Assembly (NCBI GenBank): GCA_032629725.1
Contig: JAFEVB010000015.1
Location: 1,426,001 to 1,490,000 of the forward strand
Direction: 5' to 3'
DNA from: Gremmenia infestans
Taxonomy: Eukaryota; Ascomycota; Leotiomycetes; Helotiales; Hamatocanthoscyphaceae
Length of the DNA stretch: 64,000 bases
This document shows positions 24,401-34,468 of the stretch, one piece after another. The position numbers were made by a program, and so were the translations under genes. A model generated the notes under the pieces. That model was not told the DNA's origin, searched no databases, and was given only the letters and a program-made list of their open reading frames with translations. How positions within the stretch are numbered: the stretch's first letter is position 1; every line of letters starts with the position of its first letter.

Positions 24401-25418
24401 GGCGTGCTCTAACTCCTTTTGGTATTGGTCGACATTCCGACGGAATTCCTTCAGGTTTGAGTGGTGCTCCTCAATACTGGCACTCGACTCTTCCATCACG
24501 CGTTGAAAGTGGTATAGTTTCCAGAGAATGTGTTGAACGATGGCATCATCTCGCTCTTCTTGCTTGTTCTGAAATGCCTCGGCCTCCTTCTTCTGTTCCT
24601 GATATTGCTTTATCTCTGAGTTGATACCTCGGCGACGGTGCAAGTTGTAATTCTGGTTCTCGGCAGCTTGCTCTGCCTCTTCTTGCAGGCGCTCATATTC
24701 GGCCTTGTACTCTAAGCTGCCCGAAACCAATTCGATGAGTTTAGTAAGATCCTTGGGAGACTGTGAAGCAATCTGTTCAACATCACCCTGGAATACCAGG
24801 AAATTCCGGGCTTTAATAAGAATGTTCTCTTCCTCCAAAGCTTCATTGTATTCCGCCTGAGTCACCATGCGGTCGTTGATGCGATACTCGCTTGAACCTT
24901 GAGGCGTAATAGTCCGCTTCCACTTCTGCTCGTCGCCGGCATCATCCTCATAGACGGCCATGACCCAGGCGCTTTTAGGATCATTGCGCGCTGGTCGCTG
25001 CGATTGTGTTTCTTCGTCCGAGCCGTCGGCGTCGCCATTCGAATGCCCATTTGTAACAGGGGCAGCCGCAGAACCGTCATCGTTGATCTTTGAGGTCTTC
25101 AACACCCTCCCACGATACACAAGGTCTTTTAGACCAGTCGAACGAAGTTGGGATGATCTGATGCCGAGAACGAAGGAGATCGCGTCCATACTATTTGCAG
25201 ATTTAGCATGCATTCTCTAGGAATAGTGAATAGAGCAACTAACGAATTGGACTTTCCAGAGCCGTTTGGGCCGATAATAGAAGTAAAATAGGAATCACCA
25301 AAAAGGAGGGTGTGAGATCCTTTGTAGGACTTGAAATCTGGATGGCAGTGAGCACTACATCTCATAACATGTACGCGATCATCTTACTGCAGAGTTCAAG
25401 ACGTATTAACTTTCCCAT
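21420..25418 (-). CDS. SMC1: Cohesin subunit SMC1 (structural maintenance of chromosomes 1)
   Basis: ABC-type ATPase of the cohesin ring that holds sister chromatids together. Five exons: complement(21420..21437, 21487..22161, 22211..25190, 25244..25337, 25388..25418), 1265 residues, typical for SMC1. The first exon is only 31 nt (MGKLIRLELC) and the last only 18 nt (LRKYA). Walker A GPNGSGKS is at 33-40. Two long coiled coils flank a hinge (about 548-685, with GVRGRVGELC and GFVIHKAGLMTGG). The signature LSGGEKTMAALAL is near 1167 and Walker B FFVLDEVDAALD near 1192. An acidic insert (DAMDVDEDEDEDEE) lies before the C-terminal half. All five exons keep phase and every donor begins GT, so the gene looks intact. 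It shares an 804-bp upstream region with GPC1. Confidence 0.95.
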
Positions 25419-26222
25419 CTTGAGTTGTGCGCGTCTGAACCAGGAGGGGCGCGCGCGCCGCCGAATGGATCACAGTAGATACCGGTATAGACTTGCCCCT
25501 AATCAAAGTTGCAATACAGAGTACTAACGCGCACTGAAACAGAGAATCAGATAGATCAGCGCGAGATGCAGAGCAGGCGTTGTTGTCAAAGGGCGCATTA
25601 AAGTTGAAGTCGCGATATTTCCAGTCGCGTCAACTTCTTTGAATCTGAACAGATACTGCACTACCGGCATTCAGCGGCCACCGTAACAAGCACCAGCCAT
25701 TCGCATATACGACACGTGATTACGGACAATCTGTTCAGACCCCTGGACATGACGCAGCAGCCTTAAAGAAAGTCCAGACTCCAGATCCAATGTTTATCTA
25801 GGTACGAGTATGTTCCATGTGTGAAGAACTTTTGCTTGCCTTCAACAATAATAGAACCCGACCTGACCTGGCCTTACCCTGACTCTGGCAGTATTCGGCA
25901 TCCGCTCTTGAGTTCAGCCAGCGTTATTATTTAGCATCAAGCCGGCTCACTATTTCAACGCTCGTCAACCAATTATTCCAACCACGAGTCTACTGTCTTG
26001 AACCAATTTCGTCCACATTATCATCTCTCAACAGCACCCTCCTCCTCTTATCAGGAGCTATCACACCCATGCATGTGAGGTGGTGTTGTTTTGCTGCACT
26101 TCAATAGAACTACATATTAACACCACTGCTAGACTGGTGAGTTGTCCCGAGCCGGCATTTGATATATAGCCCATCTACAGCTTAGTTTCTATGTGTTCTT
26201 ATCTTGTTCAATATCTGCGATC
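25419..26222. other. Divergent promoter, SMC1 and GPC1
   Basis: Bidirectional upstream region with a CACGTG palindrome at 25713-25718 near the middle. No MCB-type ACGCGT site was seen near the SMC1 start. A pyrimidine-rich stretch and several GT-AG candidates before 26223 suggest a leader for GPC1. No further gene is supported. Confidence 0.5.
25713..25718. promoter_or_regulatory. CACGTG E-box between SMC1 and GPC1
   Basis: Perfect CACGTG in the context GACACGTGATTACGG, roughly 295 bp from SMC1 and 505 bp from GPC1. Regulatory role is inferred from position. Confidence 0.4.
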
Positions 26223-27911
26223 ATGGCTGACAGTTTCGTTCTTGGAGGAGGCAGACTGCTACGTCGAGTATTCTTTGGTATAACTTCCTCGACAGCTCAT
26301 AAACGCACATTATTCAAGATGTCCGATCCTATACCTATACCAGCTTCAAAATCAGAGCCCGCGCTTGATCCTCTCAGTCTCTCTCCAGAGATATCTCGAA
26401 CACCAGCTGCAGCGTCTCTAGCAGGATCTTCACCCCCAGAAAACAGTCCGACTCTCACCCCGCAATTATCGCGCCATGGGTCCTTCTCAGGAAGTAGTTC
26501 ATATCAAGAGGACTGGGAGGCATTCCCTCCCTTGGAAAGACTGACAGTCTTCGACCTTTTGGACAATTTCGCCCTTCCCCAACAACTCGAAAAGCTGCAG
26601 AGAAATATATCAGCACAAACCAATAAGGTCAAAAGGCAGAGGGAGGTTCTGAGAACAAGGGGCTCACATGCGAAGGAGCGCGTAGTCGAAGAATGGCGAA
26701 AACGAGTGCCCCCTGCAGACGAGCAGCTGGACAAATACAGAAAGAGGATGCGCGTTAGTGTTGACAGACTTGGAAGACGCTGGAACGATACCAAAGTGGT
26801 CACTGCTAGAGAAAAGGTCTCTTTTATTTGCGGAGTCTTAAATGTTCTAATCAGCGGATACTTGATTGGAGGATACCCCCAGTACTTTCACATCTGGTAT
26901 ACGGTGCAGCTGCTATACTTCATGCCAATTCGATACTTCACATATCACAAACGGGGATACCACTACTTCCTGGCTGATCTCTGCTACTTCGTCAACTTGC
27001 TCTGTCTCCTATCCATCTGGATATTCCCTCAGTCGAAACGCCTATTCATCAGCACCTTCTGCTTGGCCTTCGGGAACAATGCTGTGGCTATAGCAATGTG
27101 GAGGAATTCCTTGGTCTTCCACAGCTTCGACAAAGTCACAAGTCTGTTTATTCACATTATGCCATGCGTAACCCTACATTGCCTTGTCCATCTCCTGCCA
27201 CCAGCAGCTCAACAGGAACGCTTCCCAGCAGTCTACGCAATCATAACTTCACCACCAGGATCAAAGACCCACTACTCGCTTCTAGACATGACTCTTTGGT
27301 CAACAATACCCTACGCGATATGGCAGCTGGCTTACCACTTCTTGATAACCGTTCGCCGCCGCGAGAAAATCGCCGCTGGACGCCCCACCTCTTTCACCTG
27401 GCTCCGAAAATCCTATTCTAAAGCCTGGATTGGAAAGGCCGTGCTTTCTCTCCCAGACAGCCTTCAAGAGCCAGCATTCATGTTCATTCAATACTCGTAC
27501 GCTGTACTTACAATGCTGCCTTGTCCATTTTGGTTCTGGTACCGCTACGCCTCTGCTACTTTTCTCATGGCAGTGTTCTGCTGGTCCGTGTATAATGGCG
27601 CGACTTTTTACATCGATGTCTTTGGCAATCGATTCCAGAAAGAGATGGAGGCTATGAAGCGCGAGGTGCAAAAGTGGCAGAATAGCCCTGATATGACGAC
27701 AAGCCCATACATGACACCCAAGCTTGATGCCGGGCAAGAACCAGAAGCTGTTCATGAAAGGGCTGACTCAGAGAACCTATCGAGTCACGCAAGGAGTAGG
27801 AGTGTAGATAAAATTCCTCTGCTAAATGATCAAATTGGTGGCACGACTGGGCTTGATGGGGGAGCAAAAGATGTTGCGCATGAGAGAAAAATTGGTGATT
27901 TACCAGCTTAA
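26223..27911 (+). CDS. GPC1: Glycerophosphocholine acyltransferase 1 (GPC1, DUF2838 family)
   Basis: Multi-pass membrane enzyme that acylates glycerophosphocholine to lysophosphatidylcholine, recycling deacylated phosphatidylcholine at the ER. A single exon gives 562 residues from ATG 26223 (MADSFVLGGG). An internal ATG at 26319 (MSDPIPIPAS) would give 530 residues and is also credible, because the first 32 residues are not family-like. A Ser/Pro-rich, basic N-terminal third is followed by a coiled region (QRNISAQTNKVKRQREVL) and about eight hydrophobic segments between residues 195 and 465. The conserved stretch includes GYPQYFHIWYTVQLLYFMP, RYFTYHKRGYHYFLADLCYF, AFGNNAVAIAMWRNSLVFHS and DKVTSLFIHIMPC. 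The last hundred residues are hydrophilic. Family assignment is strong; the reaction comes from the yeast enzyme. Confidence 0.9.
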   Translation: MADSFVLGGGRLLRRVFFGITSSTAHKRTLFKMSDPIPIPASKSEPALDPLSLSPEISRTPAAASLAGSSPPENSPTLTPQLSRHGSFSGSSSYQEDWEAFPPLERLTVFDLLDNFALPQQLEKLQRNISAQTNKVKRQREVLRTRGSHAKERVVEEWRKRVPPADEQLDKYRKRMRVSVDRLGRRWNDTKVVTAREKVSFICGVLNVLISGYLIGGYPQYFHIWYTVQLLYFMPIRYFTYHKRGYHYFLADLCYFVNLLCLLSIWIFPQSKRLFISTFCLAFGNNAVAIAMWRNSLVFHSFDKVTSLFIHIMPCVTLHCLVHLLPPAAQQERFPAVYAIITSPPGSKTHYSLLDMTLWSTIPYAIWQLAYHFLITVRRREKIAAGRPTSFTWLRKSYSKAWIGKAVLSLPDSLQEPAFMFIQYSYAVLTMLPCPFWFWYRYASATFLMAVFCWSVYNGATFYIDVFGNRFQKEMEAMKREVQKWQNSPDMTTSPYMTPKLDAGQEPEAVHERADSENLSSHARSRSVDKIPLLNDQIGGTTGLDGGAKDVAHERKIGDLPA

Positions 27912-29902
27912 ATTAGCACGGTGTGTTCTCGACTAGCTGATCATATTGGTTGCAAGACCACCGTCGGAGGTTTCTTGCCTTTCAAGAGGCTTTGGAAGAG
28001 TGCTTGATGCTAGGTTCTCATGGGCAGCGGGCGGAATATACCACAAGGCGCAGGCGCACTTTTACCCAATTAATGTCGTATCTTTCTTCCTCAATGAAAT
28101 ATTAGTCTTCGTGCTATTTGTATAGGGTCTTGCTAGTATCTTCTTGTTTTTTGAATGTTTCCGGCTTTGTGTTTTTCGTCATGTTACTATATGTGTGTAT
28201 GTGCTGGCGGCCTCTAACTCATGTTTCTTTGAATCTTGTCATACTAGGATGCATACCGATCTTTACAATAATCTTAAATATCTGTTTAGCCTATATGTAT
28301 CACTTACACTCATATTTATTGAGCATACTGCATAATGGTGACCCAGGATATAAAGACCTGGTCTTCTATTTCTAGGATGCTATAAAAGAACTGACCTGCG
28401 TAGTTATCGTTGGCGAAATCGGTGGGTGAGGTAAGATCATCCCAGCTGCGAAGTGTTCACCGTTAAAGGAGCTGGGAAAGTATTGCGGGTTTGAACCTCC
28501 AGGAGGAGCTTCTGGGGAAATGTCAATGGCTGGAATGTATAGGTTTCAAAAGCCATTAAAAAAGACTGTGAAATGCAACCCGATGATGCCTTATAAGTGC
28601 ATGCCGACAAGCACCGTGACATGAAGATCTTCAAGAATACTATATAACTTGTTGAAGTACCTCATATGTGTTTCTACCTGCATGTACTCGTAGAAGATTT
28701 TTTGACTTTGGGACCGCTCTTCATTACAGGAGCATGCGGCATTCATAACAAGCAGCTGATGTACGCCGGCGGCAAACCTTCACTTGACAGGTTCGTATAG
28801 TATGTAGATAATATACTAAGACATGGTATTCCGCTGTGGAGCTCATGTGTTTCGCGATGCAATGTTGTTGTTATTTGCATCAAAGGTGGCTCTAGTTCTC
28901 TCTATTATGCAACCCCTTTACGCGCTTTAGAGGCTGTGGGCCAATGATTGAGGCATCTCTTACCCCTGAATCGATCTCAGCCAGTCGGAAGAGCAGCTTT
29001 CGCGTTAGGCGGCGCCTTCTCCTTCACAACAAAGCGACGAAAAGGGCACAAGGGATGAAACGTTTATTTCCATTTGGAGTAATTTTGGGCAATGTTTGGG
29101 CGGGTCTTGCATATTATGTCGTCCCAAGATGTAGAGTCGCGATGTAAGGTGGCAGGCAGAAACACCGCAGAGTAGAGCAGAGCAGACCGCGACGTGCGTC
29201 TGGCCAGCAGCTTGGCCCTTAGCCCGTGGGTACGATGCTGTACTGGAGGAGAGAGGAGAGGAGAGGAGAGGAGGGCCGGGCATTCTGCATCCCTTAGACT
29301 TTCCTCCTCATCCTCGTCTTCGTCTTCATCTTCGTCTCCTAAATATCACATCAGTTGTTCAGTCCTCCAATCGCTCAATAATTCACCTCTTCTTCTGTGA
29401 CCGCTTGCGGCTCGAGTCTCACCTCTCCTCTCCCTGGAATAGAGTTGATCCGTGCTTTATCCGGATTCACTAGCGTCTAGTAAAGCGACTCCAGCTTAAA
29501 CTATCGCCAGCAATTACGAGACGAACGTGGATTTAACAACAATCACCCAACATCGACACCGAGCTCGTCGTCCCTCCCGAGGACTTTTGCACCAAAGCGG
29601 AGGGTTGCTGGTAATACTGGTGGCGATGCAGTTGTGAGGACTACGATTCGACACTTATCTACGATTCGCTGGAGACAGAGGTGGCAGGGCAACAGGAGTC
29701 AACAATTAGGTCTCTCCAGGACGAACTCTTCAAAAAATAAATACCATTGCGCCGCACGAACCCGTTAGCTTCTACGACACGATTCTTTTTATCCGGCCAT
29801 ATCGAGGAAGGGTGGATTGGGCGTCAAATCCCCGTGTCGCATTAAGTGGACAGAAAGAGCAACCGCAAGAGCTCACCTCTGGTGCGCTAGCAGTCGGTCA
29901 CT
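27912..29902. other. Intergenic, GPC1 3' flank and CDH1 leader
   Basis: About 2 kb without a supported gene. The segment 28100-28400 is T-rich and looks like 3' flank. The part from about 29200 contains a GAGAG repeat, CT-rich stretches and TCTTCG repeats, as expected of a long leader for the APC/C activator gene that follows. Confidence 0.5.
29245..29274. repeat. GAGAG-type simple repeat
   Basis: Tandem GAGAG/GAGGA units, followed about 30 bp later by TCCTCA/TCTTCG repeats of the opposite base bias, so the two could pair in a transcript. Seen directly; no function is inferred. Confidence 0.7.
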
Positions 29903-31977
29903 ATGGGTGCCAGCGATGAAATCTACAATTCGGTCATCTCCCATGCACATATTACGAAAGCCGCAAATGCTTTGAATACACCACCCGTTGCGACTCCACC
30001 CCGCACCACAACCCCACCCCCAGCGATCGAGAAGAGGAAGTCGGACAAGAGAACACTTGAGAACAATATGCCGCGGGGTGAACGAGCAACCGGCACACCT
30101 ACGGTGGAGTCGATCGATCCGAATGCTCTGAGTAAAGCTCTGCTGAAGGAGTTTGAGGATGCGGGGAGTGGCAGACATCGAGAAACAACACCAGGGGGAA
30201 GTCCAAGTCGGAAGCGCCAACGGGTATATGGTGACAGGTAAGGACAATTCTCTTTGCGCTTGTCAAGAAGTATAAAGGGAAGTCCGTAGATCTGAATGTA
30301 GTTCTGATGGGGCTGTCTGAATATGTCTGGACAAGTGCCGAATTGTCAGCTTTGGCTCCTCTCAAATGTGTTTTGCTGTCAAGAGGATAGCACGAGAGAA
30401 ATCCAAGTACTGACAGCACTAGATTTATTCCAAATCGAGAAGGACAGGATCTACAAGCCAGCTTCAGTCTACTCCATGACGAAGGTTCTCCCGCGACGCC
30501 GTCGAAGCAGAAGAAACGAACCCCTCACGGAGAGCTTCATTTTCAAAAAAGTATGTTGTGCGCACATTATCCAAGTTCATATCTAATCAATTGTATAGCC
30601 GAAGAAGCAAATCGGACATTCTCCACTCTACTCCGCTCTGAAATTTTTGACACCACTATTCCACAACCTACACCCCCAAACCTTTCACCAGACACCACTT
30701 TACTCCCCTCTTCACACTCCACTACAAGTCATGACCCTACAAGATCCCGAACGCCACCTAATAATGGGTCTAATTCATCACTTCCTGTCTCCTTGACACC
30801 CTCAACCCCCCACAAGAACCTATTTACATATATGTCACCCCGGCACCACACCAATATTCCTGGACATCCTACACCATCAAGGACGCCCCAAAGTAGACAT
30901 GGCCCTAATTTAAATGCGAGGTCAGAGATGTATAGCCTATCGCCGGTTCGATTCGGCAGCCAACAGATGTTACTTACGCCTCGAAAACAACCTCGCGCAG
31001 TCAGCAAAGTCCCCTATAAAGTGCTCGATGCACCAGATCTGGCGGATGACTTTTATCTTAATCTAGTGGACTGGGGAAGTACTAATATACTTGGGGTCGG
31101 GCTGGGCAGCTGCGTCTACATGTGGAACTCACAAACCGGACGAGTAAACAAGCTCTGCGAATTACAAGACGATACAGTAACGAGTGTCTCCTGGATCCAG
31201 CGAGGGTCGCACATTGCAATTGGTACAGGCAAAGGTCTTGTTCAAATCTGGGATGCGGAGCGAGTACGAAGGCTCCGAACTATGACTGGACACACAGCAC
31301 GTGTAGGCTCCCTCGCTTGGAATGATCATATCCTCACTTCTGGATCACGGGATCGACTAATCTACCATCGAGATGTTCGAGCACCTGATCAATGGCTTCG
31401 AAAGCTAGTCGGCCATAAGCAAGAAGTCTGTGGTCTGAGATGGAATTGCGAAGATGGGCAATTAGCTTCCGGTGGTAACGACAATAAGCTCATGGTATGG
31501 GACAAGCTAAATGAAACCCCCCTGTGGAAGTTCAGCGAGCATACCGCAGCCGTGAAAGCCATTGCATGGTCACCACATCAAAGAGGGCTGTTGGCATCCG
31601 GAGGAGGAACTGCTGATAGACGTATCATCTTCCACGACACACTCCGAGGCACCACAATTAACGAGATCGACACTGGCTCCCAAGTTTGTAACCTTGCTTG
31701 GTCAAAGAACTCAAATGAGATTGTCTCGACGCATGGCTACTCACAAAACCAAATTGTGGTCTGGAAATACCCAAGCATGACGCAAGTCGTGAGCTTGACC
31801 GGCCACACCTATCGAGTGCTATATCTAGCTATGAGTCCCGATGGCCGAGTCGTTGTCACAGGCGCCGGCGACGAGACGTTACGATTCTGGAACGTATTTG
31901 GAAGGAAGCCAGGCCAGAGGGAAGAAGGTGACGCAGGGGGTGGTGGTAAGCTGGGCGATTGGGGTGTAATTAGGTGA
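29903..31977 (+). CDS. CDH1: APC/C activator CDH1 (Fizzy-related, Srw1/Ste9 type)
   Basis: Substrate-recognition cofactor of the anaphase-promoting complex in late mitosis and G1. Three exons: 29903..30237, 30423..30550 and 30599..31977, giving 613 residues. The C-box DRFIPNR (about 111-117) is created exactly across the first intron. The second join gives ELHFQKTEEANRTF. Seven WD40 repeats occupy the C-terminal half (about 290-600), with typical blades GKGLVQIWD, GNDNKLMVWD and GDETLRFWN. The protein ends in Ile-Arg, the IR tail that docks on the APC/C. The C-box, IR tail and the long phosphorylatable N-terminus (many TP and SP pairs) favour CDH1; the alternative CDC20/Slp1 is less likely. 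Both introns have GTA donors. The gene looks intact. Confidence 0.9.
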
Positions 31978-32921
31978 TCTCTGAATGAGGAAATCACTTG
32001 CATCATTATTGGCGTTAACGGTTGGCTGGCTTCACGGGCACTGGGATCATAGGGAGGAGCGAGCGAACATTTGCGGGAGGAGCGATATTTTGGCACTGGG
32101 AATGCTTCTTAGCTATTGCTTTCTCGTCTGAGCATATTAGGAGTAGCTTCGCTGGATCAGGCTTACGGAATGATTCAGCTGTAATTTTGACGTCAAGTAG
32201 GTAGCGCTGGGAGACGAAACTCAACTACTAAGAGGACAGTTCAACATTTATGATTGCAAAGCGTGGCTAACTTGCTTGTGTGAGTTTTATAACCGTTCCA
32301 ATTCCTATGAGAAATACCAGTAACCTAGAGGCAAAAAAAAATGGTAAGACGCCGTTGCAGAACCAGAGGAGGCGTAACCTATTTCACATTGCATCCGTGG
32401 AGAGGTATGTAAACACGTCGACAACGATTTTCTCCACAGCGCATATGTATCTTCATGCCAAGGGCAGGTAAGTCATCATTTTTACCGGAGAAGTCGCATG
32501 GTGGACATTTTGGTAATAATCTACCCTCAGACCTAACGGCGTACAAATCATCACAAATAGAAAATTTGGCGACGAGAATCGATTATTTTTATCCGCATCG
32601 AACAACTTTGAAATATCATTGTGCAACACTAGGGGCCAGTTATTCGCTGCGCTCAACAGTAAGCGACCGGGATTATAGCGCGGAGCCGCAAATCACGTGT
32701 AACGGTCCGTTTTTGCTTTAGAGTATTGTTTTTTAAAGTGAATAGAAACTATATCCTATTGTCCGTAATAGATTCACATAGATCGCTTAGTATTGTGGCA
32801 GGTAAGTATATCTTTTAAATTTTTCCTTCTATGCTTCCTCTTTTCTTTTTTTCTTTTTACCGCAACCGCAATTAAACAATGTAAGTATATCCCCTTTCCC
32901 ACAACCCGCTTGCGGACATTT
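31978..32921. other. Intergenic, CDH1 3' flank
   Basis: No coding sequence is supported. A CACGTG occurs at 32694-32699. T-rich stretches (about 32815-32860) precede the Helitron relic. The sequence changes in character near 32930, where GC-rich motifs begin. Confidence 0.45.
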
Positions 32922-33600
32922 ACAGTCCGTAGCATGTCTTAATCAACTGCTGCTGCGGGCCGGCCCGTAGAGGGCCCTGGTAGTGAAACAGCTCGCCGTG
33001 AATCTTAAAGCATTAGATACCTGTAGCCAGATCCGTGCGGGTGTCCTTATTATAGCTTATAGAGGTAAAAGCTAAGGCGTTATTATACCCGCGAATATTC
33101 CGCCGAAAGGCACGGCCCATTGCATCCTGACCTTCTAGGAGCGTCCGTAGAAAGAGCGGAGGCGTCCGTAAGGGCTCAAGATCCACGTCTCCTTGCAGCA
33201 AACCTCAAAAAGGGTAGAGCTAGAAGGGAGCTCTTGCACGAAATGGCGGGCGCGACAGAACTCACACTCACTCCCTATCCCACCTAGGTCATAGACCGTA
33301 ATACCCCGGAACTGTGAAAGGAACCCTGGCGGGCTATTAACAGGCGCGTTAATAACTGGCGGAGCCTCTATAACAGCCCTATCACGCTCCTCTATACGCC
33401 CTCCCTCCTCCCCTTATATAGACTCGATATTGCGGGCGGTAGTACGGATCGTACGGGCACGTTTTTAAGGCCGCGGACATTCTATAGACTGTATATTTGG
33501 ATCAAGCTCTCCTAAGGGTGCCCGCCGGCGACTATTACGGGCTGCAGCGCGACTATTGCGGCCACGATCCTAGGCGTGTTAGCTAACGCGTATCAAAACG
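32922..33600 (-). mobile_element. Decayed Helitron helicase-like fragment
   Basis: Read on the minus strand, this is a degenerate piece of a Helitron Rep/helicase protein, the part including the Helitron-like N domain. From high to low coordinates the order is an arginine-rich N-terminal stretch, then VYDLGGIGSECEFCRARHF with a CxxC pair, a CC pair, then RAFRRNIRGYNNALAFTS and FKIHGELFHYQGPL. Together these are characteristic of fungal Helitrons. The reading frame is broken by a shift near 33190-33200 and by several TAA/TAG stops (including 33011-33013 and others upstream). The helicase motifs proper, and the TC and CTRR ends with the 3' hairpin, were not found. It is therefore a relic and not active. 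Confidence is high for the family and lower for the exact limits. Confidence 0.75.
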
Positions 33601-34057
33601 GATAAAGGGGGTGTACGCGACAGGCAGAACAGGTCCGAAAAAGAGCCCCAATCCGATTCCGACTAAAGAGAGATTCTGCAAGATACTTGCTACAGTCCGT
33701 ACAGTATGCTTGCGGCTCAACCGATGCAGAGACGTCTATCGCTGGCTAAAATGCGTCTGCAAAAAGGGATAGTTGCAACTAAAAACCCCGTAACGACTTT
33801 TAACTGGCTCACGGGCCATGCCAAGGCGCCAAGTGGGTAGTGTTTTTCGGGACCACCTCGGCCCAAATTCCAATACAATATAGATACCTGGCCTAGTATG
33901 CTATGCTTAAAGGAGGATACGCTAAAACCTGACACTACACTCACCAATCAATGCACGTGGCGCCGCCGCCGCGCCGCGCCTAAAAGTTGCATCTCGCTTA
34001 GAGCGTAAATAAACGCCCACGCCTCCGTACACGCCAAACAAACACTTGGAAACTGCC
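33601..34057. other. Gene-free flank between the Helitron relic and the tRNA
   Basis: No gene is supported. It may include more decayed element sequence, but no recognisable motif remains. A GC-rich run GGCGCCGCCGCCGCGCCGCGCC lies at about 33959-33980. Confidence 0.4.
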
Positions 34058-34066
34058 AAAAAAAAA
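34058..34066 (-). terminator. Pol III oligo-T terminator of the tRNA
   Basis: A run of nine T on the minus strand about 30 nt downstream of the mature tRNA 3' end, as required to stop RNA polymerase III. It is the first such run after the tRNA gene. Confidence 0.6.
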
Positions 34067-34097
34067 GAAAGGTATCAAAGATAGATGACATGAGGTT

Positions 34098-34197
34098 TTC
34101 CGTAACAGGGAATTGAACCCTGATCTCCTGCGACCTTGTCCGAAGTTTGAAGACTTCGTATGAGAGGCAGAAATGCTAACCATTACACCATTACGGA
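34098..34197 (-). tRNA. tRNA-Glu(CTC) with a 28-nt intron
   Basis: The minus strand folds as a complete tRNA. The acceptor stem TCCGTAA pairs perfectly with TTACGGA and a discriminator A follows. The D region has GTAATGGTTAGC. The anticodon stem TCTGC/GCAGG encloses loop C-T-CTC-A. The T arm is CAGGG-TTCAATT-CCCTG. Between A37 and C38 there is a 28-nt insertion at plus-strand 34133-34160, exactly the canonical eukaryotic tRNA intron site. The CTC anticodon specifies Glu, consistent with the TCCGTNNTGGTNTAANGGTTAGC start typical of tRNA-Glu. CCA is not encoded. The gene is next to a decayed Helitron and upstream of the P450 3' end. Confidence 0.9.
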
Positions 34198-34468
34198 CAG
34201 ATTGTTTACAATGAATTGCGATTTATAATCTCTAATGTGATATATGTTGGTGGTGAGTTCAGGTGGATATTTATTATGGGCCGTGCCGTTCTATTCACTT
34301 CAAGGTTGGGCCACAAGAGAAGAGGGGTTGCGGTTAATTAGTTGAACGGATTTTTAATTTGTCTAATTTATTTTCCTACAAGATTCGAGATGTTTCTAGA
34401 GGACATAAAATGGTATATGGTATATCACGATATACATACATATGCACATATTCCCCAATCCCATCCCC

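Noticed and set aside
22539..24624. Chain of hydrophobic plus-strand frames
   Set aside because: Reverse reading of the SMC1 coiled coils; Glu/Lys codons read as Phe/Leu/Ser on the opposite strand.
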